A stretch of 11,634 nucleotides of DNA from Phycisphaerae bacterium. Lineage in GTDB: Bacteria > Planctomycetota > Phycisphaerae > UBA1845 > Fen-1342. Shown here in pieces: positions 5,904 to 11,634 of the stretch. A program made the position numbers and the translations under genes. The notes below the pieces were generated by a model. It made no database searches. It saw nothing but the letters and a program-made list of their open reading frames with translations, and was not told where the DNA came from. Each line of letters begins with the position of its first letter. Positions within the stretch are counted from its first letter, which is position 1. The stretch covers positions 1-11,634 of the forward strand of contig JAFGRR010000284.1 in the NCBI GenBank assembly GCA_016935035.1, read 5' to 3'.

Positions 5904-8105
5904 CTATCCTCCCGGATTATTCGGCTGCACCGGTGTTACGCCGGTCTCCTCTTTTTCTTTCGGCCCGCGTTCGCCGGCCTTGCGTCGATACTCATCCATG
6001 CCGGGCGGTTCTGGGAAGGTCTTGGCGACGTCGAAGTCGGCCATCTCACACTCGCCCGTGAGTCGGTCCAGCACCGCGTCGTAGACCTCCTGCTTCATGA
6101 AGACCGGCGCCCCGGCCCACAGGCGGACCTTCTCCAGCGTCTGAAGGTAGTTCACGCTGGGGATATCCATGATTTCACGGAAGACGTCCACGTACATCTC
6201 GCGGATTGGCGGCAACCGCATGCGATCGTTGCCGGTCTTGGCCTTGTCGTCCATGAACGCCTGCCTGAACCGGTTGGCTTGGTCAACGAGCTTGGCCGAG
6301 GCGATCTGGTTTCCCGCCGCCAACTCCATGAGTGACCGTTGCAGCAGGCCCGCGACCGCGCGGATCGTTTCGCGCTGAATGCCGAACGACTCTTGGTATG
6401 TATCAACCACGAAGTCGCGCAGCGTCTTATGATACTGCTCCTGGATCATGCCTTGGGCGTTCCGCCCGTAGGTCTCGCGCAGGTACTCGTAATACTTGGA
6501 GGCCGCGTCGATTCGATTGGCCCAGTAGAGCGTGCGGATGCCTTCCTTCAGGAAGTTCACATGCCCCGAGCTGAACAGGTCACCTACGCCTGGACCATCG
6601 GCCACGCGCGTGTTGTACCGTTTCGCGTATTCCACGTACGCCTCGTTCATCGACTCGATGAACGCCGGGTCCGGCATCATGTTGAGATACGACAGGTGAA
6701 TGCGCTTCGGATCCGGGAACGGCTCGAAGAACATCTTGTTGCCGCGCGCCAGGTTCTGGAGGCTGAACAACAGGATGCGAATCATGTTCGTCTTGTCGTT
6801 GTTGAAGTCGCTTCTGGTGCCCTCGGCCTTGATCAGAGCCATCGTGGACCAGTACAGGCTCTGCGAGCCGACGTGCCGCCAGTCCATCGGGCCGAATTGC
6901 TGCACCAGTTTGACCATGTGGTCCGGGTCGTTCTTGTAGACTTCGAGCAGCACCTTGCGTTGCAGGAAGTGCACCAGCGCCAGACCGGCGGGCCGCAGCT
7001 CTCGCACACCGACGATCTTGTCGAGCCGGTCCAGTGATTCCGCGTCAGCCGTTGCCCGCGCGCGACGCGAGTACTTGCCGCGCAGCGACGGATCCGCCAG
7101 TTCGCGGTAACGCGCGAAAAACCTGAACCCCAGCCCATCCTCGGACCAGTACCGATCCTCGGCCAGCGGGTCGTCCGTGATGAAGATGCCCAGTTCACGC
7201 AGGTCCTGGACCATCTGGCGCGTCTCGGGCACGGCCTTGTACAACTCGTCGAGTGTGTGCGGCGCCTCGGCGATCTCCTGGATCCGCTTCAGGGCAGCCG
7301 CCTGCTCCAGCGCCGTCCGATTGTAAGTCGCCAGCGTCTGCCCGGGACCCTCGCGCAGATTGGCGCCCGGCTCATCCGCCTCGGTGGGCACGGCCTCGCC
7401 ACGCTCCTCGGCCTTGCGCCGCTGCGCCTCGCGAATCTGCTCCTTCTCAACCTCGGCCGCCTTGAACAGGGGATCGGCTTTCACATCAAACGCCAACTGC
7501 TCCATGACCTCGTCGGCGTTGTACTGAAACTCCGGCGGAGGCGGCGCGCCCAAAAGCACGTGCATCCGCCACGCCCAGTTGATCTTGTAGACCTGGTGGA
7601 ACTCGTCGACCGTCGCCCCCATCTTGTTGTGGAAGATCCACGCCAGTTGCTTGTACAGATTCACCGAACGCGGGTTGTACTGAAGCCCCCTGTCTCGAAT
7701 CAGGGTCGCCCCGCTGTACACCCAGTGCCAACGCTCCTCGGGTGTGAACGTCGTGACCGAGATGTTCCACGCCATATTCCAGGACTGGAATTCCCAGACC
7801 GCCGGAAAGTGCGGCTGAAGCTGGCAGATCCACTCGGCGAGCTGCATGGCGTCGTAATAACGCCCCTGGTCTTTGTAGTTCTCCGCGCGGATGAAGGCGA
7901 CGTTCGTGATGATGCCACGGAACGCCCCGAAAGCCTGGATCCAGAACGCGTACCCCGGCGGCGCGTTCTTCACATCCGACCTGTCGCCCAGCATGTTCAG
8001 GCCGTCGCGCTCGCGGTTGATCGTGGGCAGCATTGATGCCGCGCCCACCAACAACGCGCCGCACAACGTCAGCGCTATCAGTTGGACAAGTCGCGGTCGT
8101 GGCAT
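5904..8105 (-). CDS. large membrane-anchored TPR-like protein, function unknown
   Basis: The 733-residue product starts MPRPRLVQLIALTLCGALLVGAA, a signal anchor or uncleaved signal peptide (about 7-29), so the rest is probably outside the cytoplasm. Residues 66-175 look like paired helices of the TPR type: NVAFIRAENYKDQGRYYDAM (68-87) and LAEWICQLQPHFPAVWEFQS (89-108), then NPRSVNLYKQLAWIFHNKMG (144-163). This is followed by a charged, probably coiled segment (215-240), a long central helical region (260-600) rich in Trp/Tyr/Phe, and a low-complexity tail (705-733) ending NPGG. No catalytic motif was recognised. The open frame reaches 8159, but Met at 8105 is chosen: it places the hydrophobic helix at the N-terminus and GAGAGG lies about 8 bases before it. 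It is last in the minus-strand operon, 28 bases after the ABC permease, which suggests an extracytoplasmic partner of that transporter. I recall similar proteins beside ABC-2 genes in planctomycetes, but this was not searched. Confidence 0.85.
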   Translation of the reverse strand: MPRPRLVQLIALTLCGALLVGAASMLPTINRERDGLNMLGDRSDVKNAPPGYAFWIQAFGAFRGIITNVAFIRAENYKDQGRYYDAMQLAEWICQLQPHFPAVWEFQSWNMAWNISVTTFTPEERWHWVYSGATLIRDRGLQYNPRSVNLYKQLAWIFHNKMGATVDEFHQVYKINWAWRMHVLLGAPPPPEFQYNADEVMEQLAFDVKADPLFKAAEVEKEQIREAQRRKAEERGEAVPTEADEPGANLREGPGQTLATYNRTALEQAAALKRIQEIAEAPHTLDELYKAVPETRQMVQDLRELGIFITDDPLAEDRYWSEDGLGFRFFARYRELADPSLRGKYSRRARATADAESLDRLDKIVGVRELRPAGLALVHFLQRKVLLEVYKNDPDHMVKLVQQFGPMDWRHVGSQSLYWSTMALIKAEGTRSDFNNDKTNMIRILLFSLQNLARGNKMFFEPFPDPKRIHLSYLNMMPDPAFIESMNEAYVEYAKRYNTRVADGPGVGDLFSSGHVNFLKEGIRTLYWANRIDAASKYYEYLRETYGRNAQGMIQEQYHKTLRDFVVDTYQESFGIQRETIRAVAGLLQRSLMELAAGNQIASAKLVDQANRFRQAFMDDKAKTGNDRMRLPPIREMYVDVFREIMDIPSVNYLQTLEKVRLWAGAPVFMKQEVYDAVLDRLTGECEMADFDVAKTFPEPPGMDEYRRKAGERGPKEKEETGVTPVQPNNPGG

Positions 8106-8111
8106 CTCGCA

Positions 8112-8120
8112 CACCTCTCC
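8112..8120 (-). promoter_or_regulatory. ribosome-binding site deciding the start of the TPR-like gene
   Basis: On the minus strand GGAGAGGTG ends 6 bases before the ATG at 8105. The upstream Met at 8159 would lie inside the end of the permease gene and would put 18 basic residues before the membrane helix, so the 8105 start is preferred. Confidence 0.65.
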
Positions 8121-8133
8121 CACACGCCTGGTG

Positions 8134-9522
8134 CTAAACGGTAACCTCGGCAACCTCACGCTCGCGGAATATCAGCCACCCGACGACGAGCAGCAGCAAC
8201 CCACCCAGCGCCAGCGTGTGCAAAAACGCCTCGCCGACTAATTGCCCGCTAATGTGCAGCCCATCCACGAGGTACTGGTTCCCGCTGTAAAGCGAGAAAT
8301 CCGGGAACATGACACGCATGAACGGCACGAGAAACCAGCGAATCACCGGCCCCAGGGAACCATACGGATCCATGTCGGCTATCCGCATGGTCATGTTCGC
8401 GCCGATCGACTCCATCCAAAACGGCCGGCCCAGACAGATCAGATACCACGTCAGGCCGCAGAAACACGCCACCGGGAATGACACGAACGTCCCGAAAAAC
8501 ACCCCCAGCGCGCTCAGAAAACTCAGTCGCAGAAACATCAGTGCCAGCGCCTTCAGGTAGTTCTGCTCGAACGATGACACCGTGTACAGAATCTGAAGCG
8601 GCACCTCGTTCTCGAATGTCACCGCGATGTCCGACTCGTATGGTGCCAGGTTACGCACAAACAGCGACGCCCGCCCGTTGCGTATCACGCGCGTGTCAAC
8701 CAGAAATTGGTGGCTCGTCCACGTGCGCTCCCGCGTCTCCAGCGGACGATCGCCCAGCGGCGCCCCAGTCTCCGGATCGAGAAACCACCAGTGCAGAGCA
8801 GCGATTTCGTCCGGCGGAATCGGCGACGCGCGCACCTTGAACTTCACCTGAACGAACTGACCCTCGAAGAGCGGAGGCGGCAGGTTCTCAAACTCGTAGA
8901 CCTTGTTCTGCTGCGCCCCGATGGTGCGCCACTGCGTTTCCAGTTGCCGGACGCGATGCTCGATCTCGGTGCGCTCGCTCGCCGTCGGAATCGCGCCCTC
9001 CTCGATCCGGCCCCGGACGTACTCAATCGCCTCGGGCAAAAAGTCGGGCCGCACGGCCCTGGCCGACTGGCGCGCCGTCCAGACCACGTCACGCACCTTG
9101 AGGTGATCCGCCGTTCCCGCCAGTTCCGGTTGCCGCGCGATCCACCACGCGAATCCGTAGATCGCACCGCCGCACAAACCCAGCATCAGCACCACCAACA
9201 TGTTCACGCCGATCCACTTTCCCAGAAGAATCTGGAAGCGTGACACCGGCTTGGTGACGACCATTTGCAGCGACTTGGCCTTGAACTCGTTGGCGAGCGT
9301 CGCGCAAGAGAGCATCACGGTCGTGAGGCTCAAGAGCAGGCTGACGGCGGCCAGTGAATAGTCGAGAAAACTCTGCAAGCGGCCCGCCAGCGTACCATCG
9401 CCGCTCATGGCGAACGGCAGGCGCAGCACCAGGAACCCCAGCACAATCAGGAAGACCACCACGATCCGCATGCGGATGCCTTCCGAGAAGGTCAGCCGAG
9501 CTATCGCCAGCACCCTTTTCAT
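8134..9522 (-). CDS. ABC-2-type transporter permease with a large extracytoplasmic domain
   Basis: Membrane subunit of an ABC transporter of unknown substrate, 462 residues. It opens MKRVLAIARLTFSEGIRMRI, a cytoplasmic amphipathic start common in this group, followed by helices at about 19-37, 56-77 and 104-127. LANEFKAKSLQMVVTKPVSRFQILLGKW (76-103) is the conserved cytoplasmic segment seen in GldF/NatB-like ABC-2 permeases. Residues about 130-315 form one large extracytoplasmic domain: a helical part with a likely short coiled coil (161-205), then a beta-rich part (208-315) that includes FVQVKFKVRASPIPP and ALHWWFLDP. Three more helices follow (323-345, 347-366, 431-452), with PDFSLYSGNQYLVDG (407-421) between the last two. 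ATG 9522 overlaps the ATPase stop as ATGA, so the two are translationally coupled and surely partners. Usual ABC-2 permeases lack such a large loop. The domain could bind substrate or the downstream TPR-like protein. Confidence 0.9.
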   Translation of the reverse strand: MKRVLAIARLTFSEGIRMRIVVVFLIVLGFLVLRLPFAMSGDGTLAGRLQSFLDYSLAAVSLLLSLTTVMLSCATLANEFKAKSLQMVVTKPVSRFQILLGKWIGVNMLVVLMLGLCGGAIYGFAWWIARQPELAGTADHLKVRDVVWTARQSARAVRPDFLPEAIEYVRGRIEEGAIPTASERTEIEHRVRQLETQWRTIGAQQNKVYEFENLPPPLFEGQFVQVKFKVRASPIPPDEIAALHWWFLDPETGAPLGDRPLETRERTWTSHQFLVDTRVIRNGRASLFVRNLAPYESDIAVTFENEVPLQILYTVSSFEQNYLKALALMFLRLSFLSALGVFFGTFVSFPVACFCGLTWYLICLGRPFWMESIGANMTMRIADMDPYGSLGPVIRWFLVPFMRVMFPDFSLYSGNQYLVDGLHISGQLVGEAFLHTLALGGLLLLVVGWLIFREREVAEVTV

Positions 9523-10685
9523 GCGTCTTTCCGATCCTTTCCGTCGCCGGTGAGATCGGACAACAGGTCGCGGTCAATGTCGCCCGGGCGCGGGCCCGCG
9601 GGGGCGGCTTCCTCGTGTGCTTCCTCGGTGTCGGACTTTTCCTTGGTCAGATCGGAGATCAACCCCGTGTCCACCGACGGCCGCTCGGGAGCCCCCACCG
9701 ATTCGACCTTCAGCGTGGGCTTTTGTGCTACGAGCGACTCGATCACGGCCTCCGGACGAACCTCCTGGTCGGCGCCCAGGAAGCCGGCGATGCCGCCGCC
9801 CTCCAGTGAGCCGCCCGTCTCGACCCGCTTCTCGCGCGCCTCGCGTACGATCCGCAGGAACAGCTCTTCCAGCCGATCGCGCGGCGTCGAGATCGTGAGC
9901 GTTTTTCCCTCACGTGCCTGTACCAGCCGCTCGATCTCCGACACCGTGTCGGGCTGCAGCCGTTCGCAGACCATTTGCATCATGTCCGAGCGGCTGAGCA
10001 CATCTTCCATGCGGCCCGTGACCTGCACGCGGCCGCCGAAGAGAATCGCAACGCGATCGCACACCTCCTCGACATCCGCCAGCAGGTGGCTCGAAAGCAG
10101 GATCGTCTTCTTATAAACCTGCCCGATGCGAACGATAATGTCCTTCACGAGCTTGGCCCCGACGGGGTCCAAGCCGCTCGTCGGCTCGTCGAGAATCAGC
10201 AGGTCGGGATCGTTGATTAGGGCCTGGGCCAGCCCGATGCGCCGCGCCATGCCCTTCGAGTATTCACCGACGGGGCGGCGTGCGGCAGAGCGCAGCCCAA
10301 CCATCTCCAGCAGTTCTTCCGTCCGCCGCCGACGCACGGAGCGCGGCAACTGAAACAGCGTGCCGTAATACTCCAGCGTCTCGCGCGCGTTCAAAAACCG
10401 GTACAGGTAGGACTCTTCCGGCAGGTATCCGATCCGCGTCTTGGTACGCACGTCGTGCGCCGGCTGGCCGAACACCGAGATGCGCCCGCGCGTCGGGTGC
10501 AGCAGGCCGAGGATCATCTTGATCGTCGTGCTCTTCCCCGAGCCGTTCGGACCCAGCAGGCCGAAAACCTCGCCTGGCCGGATGTCCAGATCCACGTCGC
10601 GCACCGCCCAGACGCGGGCCCGCTGCCAGAAGTCCCGAAAGACCTTTGTCAGGCCGACGGTTGAGATGACGGATTGTGCTGTCAC
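9519..10685 (-). CDS. ABC transporter ATP-binding protein with an acidic C-terminal tail
   Basis: Cytoplasmic ATPase of the ABC-2 pair, 388 residues. Visible motifs: Walker A GPNGSGKST (45-53), LPEES where a Q-loop is expected (88-92), signature YSKGM (142-146) in place of LSGGQ, Walker B LLILDEPTSGLDP (162-174), and the switch His in LLSSH (196-200). The YSKGM signature and missing Q-loop Gln are typical of the CcmA/NatA/GldA-like branch. The nucleotide-binding domain ends near residue 235 and a linker region near 285. The remaining ~100 residues are Glu/Pro/Gly-rich and contain two related motifs, GLISDLTKEKSD (341-352) and DLLSDLTGDGKD (373-384), probably disordered. Start is GTG at 10685, backed by GAGGA 5 bases upstream. 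It lies 39 bases after the SPFH gene and overlaps the permease by 4 bases. Confidence 0.94.
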   Translation of the reverse strand: MTAQSVISTVGLTKVFRDFWQRARVWAVRDVDLDIRPGEVFGLLGPNGSGKSTTIKMILGLLHPTRGRISVFGQPAHDVRTKTRIGYLPEESYLYRFLNARETLEYYGTLFQLPRSVRRRRTEELLEMVGLRSAARRPVGEYSKGMARRIGLAQALINDPDLLILDEPTSGLDPVGAKLVKDIIVRIGQVYKKTILLSSHLLADVEEVCDRVAILFGGRVQVTGRMEDVLSRSDMMQMVCERLQPDTVSEIERLVQAREGKTLTISTPRDRLEELFLRIVREAREKRVETGGSLEGGGIAGFLGADQEVRPEAVIESLVAQKPTLKVESVGAPERPSVDTGLISDLTKEKSDTEEAHEEAAPAGPRPGDIDRDLLSDLTGDGKDRKDA

Positions 10686-10690
10686 GGATG

Positions 10691-10695
10691 TCCTC
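10691..10695 (-). promoter_or_regulatory. ribosome-binding site supporting the GTG start of the ABC ATPase
   Basis: GAGGA on the minus strand lies 5 bases before the GTG at 10685. No in-frame ATG is better placed ahead of the first conserved residues (VGLTKVF), so a GTG start is accepted. Confidence 0.6.
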
Positions 10696-10724
10696 GCGTA
10701 CCTCGGGCAACCGGGCCGGTGACC

Positions 10725-11634
10725 CTATTCCATCTGCCTCTTGTACCGTTCCTGCTCCGCCTCGATCGCCCGCTGCGGATCGCGATTGACGATGACTTCG
10801 ATCTCGTCGCCTTCCGGCACGAAGAACAGTTCGTTTTCCTTGCTGCCCAGAACATCACGCAGCATCGCCACCCAAAGCCGGATCGTCGTGACCTGCGGGT
10901 TGTCGCGGTATTGCTCCAGGTAGTACGTGAATTCTTCGTATTCGCGGCCGATCTGCTCGCGCACGGCGTTTGCGCGCGAACGCGCCTCGCGCAGCGCCAC
11001 CGCCACCTGGCCGCCGGCCCGCCCGAGTTCCTCGTCGATCTTGGCCTGCAACGCGGCCATTTCCTCGGGCGGCGCGTCAAGTGCCTGGGCCGCGCCGAAT
11101 TCGTTGATCAGCGCCAGCAGTGCGTTGTAGTTGTCACCAGAGACCTTCGTCAGAATCTCGGCCGCCTTCGCGTTCGCCTCGTTGATCCGTGACTGCTTTT
11201 CGTTCTGGGCACGCGTGACTTGAAGAAACGCGTCCCGCACCGGCCGCGGCTCAATCAACTCCGGCGCTACCTTCACGACCTCGACCCCCACGCCCAGGTC
11301 ATTCAACTCGTGCTGAACGCGCGCACGCACCTCCTCCGCCACCTGTGACTGACCCTCGAGCAATACCTCCTCAACCGTCCGGCTGGCCACCGTGCGCAGA
11401 ATCGCTCCCTCCGCGATGCGCTGCAACACCGGCGCCACGTCTTCCGCGGCGTCGCCCACCGTCTCCACCAGCGCCTGCGCGTTCGTTACCTGGTACTGAA
11501 AGACCCAGATGCCGTGCGAGAGGTTCTTGTCGCCGGTCAACATCGCGCCGTCGACGCCCGGTGTCAGCGACCGCCCGCTGACGACCACTTCGGACAGCGG
11601 CTTGTTCTGCTCACCCTCGATGCGGCTGAAACAG
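10725..11634 (-). CDS. HflK-like SPFH/prohibitin-family membrane protein, cut by the right edge
   Basis: The frame is open to the right edge, so the N-terminus, including the expected membrane helix, is missing; 302 residues remain. A GTG at 11588 lies inside the domain and is not the start. LTPGVDGAMLTGDKNLSHGIWVFQYQV matches the SPFH core of HflK ("LTGDEN..." then a "QY" strand), followed by AEGAILRTVASRTVEEVLLEGQ and LGVGVEVVKVAPELIEPRPVRDAF, the usual HflK/HflC order. A long helical coiled-coil region follows, ending YLEQYRDNPQVTTIRLWVAMLRDVL, which matches the HflK C-terminal "Y...P.VT..RLY" pattern. Between them is a helical stretch (about SGDNYNALLALINEFGAAQ onward) longer than in E. 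coli HflK. HflK and HflC form large membrane cages that hold FtsH. Here the gene is the first visible member of an operon with ABC genes, so it may scaffold that transporter instead. Whether an hflC-like gene precedes it is not visible. Confidence 0.88.
   Translation of the reverse strand, partial: CFSRIEGEQNKPLSEVVVSGRSLTPGVDGAMLTGDKNLSHGIWVFQYQVTNAQALVETVGDAAEDVAPVLQRIAEGAILRTVASRTVEEVLLEGQSQVAEEVRARVQHELNDLGVGVEVVKVAPELIEPRPVRDAFLQVTRAQNEKQSRINEANAKAAEILTKVSGDNYNALLALINEFGAAQALDAPPEEMAALQAKIDEELGRAGGQVAVALREARSRANAVREQIGREYEEFTYYLEQYRDNPQVTTIRLWVAMLRDVLGSKENELFFVPEGDEIEVIVNRDPQRAIEAEQERYKRQME

Noticed and set aside
7257..8036. 259-residue open frame on the plus strand opposite the TPR-like gene
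   Set aside because: Antisense shadow of a longer coding frame with good start signals; Arg/Leu-rich composition and no motif.
11580..11588. GTG at 11588 as the true start of the SPFH gene
   Set aside because: The same frame stays open upstream to the edge with plausible SPFH residues (RIEGEQNKPLSEVVV), so the gene is truncated by the window, not started there.

Overview
The window looks like a high-GC bacterial chromosome fragment, most likely from a planctomycete or a close relative. That placement is inference. It rests on the general look of the proteins: an enlarged TatC and GltX, and an HflK-like / ABC-2 / TPR-like gene row of a kind I recall from planctomycete genomes. It does not rest on a marker gene. 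No rRNA, tRNA, CRISPR array, transposase or phage gene was seen. All complete genes are intact.

Layout, left to right. A minus-strand gene enters at the left edge with only its signal peptide visible (1-72). It is divergent from tatC (201-1232, +), the core subunit of the twin-arginine protein exporter, which carries an unusually large periplasmic loop. tatC converges on glnS (1328-3067, -), glutaminyl-tRNA synthetase, with two small hairpins between them. A 465-base divergent intergenic region (3068-3532) holds a good sigma70-like promoter for glnS, a 31-base-arm inverted pair of REP-like palindromes, a second unrelated strong hairpin, and then gltX (3533-5185, +), glutamyl-tRNA synthetase. 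gltX is followed in the same direction by a small lipoprotein gene (5222-5590) and acyP, acylphosphatase (5592-5879), probably one transcript.

The right half is a minus-strand operon read from right to left: an HflK-like SPFH/prohibitin-family protein cut by the right edge (10725-11634), an ABC ATPase with an odd acidic C-terminal tail (9519-10685), an ABC-2-type permease with a large extracytoplasmic domain (8134-9522), and a membrane-anchored TPR-like protein of 733 residues (5904-8105). Gaps are 39 bases, a 4-base ATGA overlap, and 28 bases. The tight packing suggests that the four products work together in or at the membrane: an ABC transporter with a scaffold (SPFH) and a large extracytoplasmic partner. 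The substrate cannot be read from the sequence.

The most interesting items are this SPFH-ABC-TPR gene set, the composite repeat region upstream of gltX, and lineage-type insertions in TatC and GltX. Nothing here is clearly a wholly new system; the ABC cluster is the best candidate for undescribed biology.
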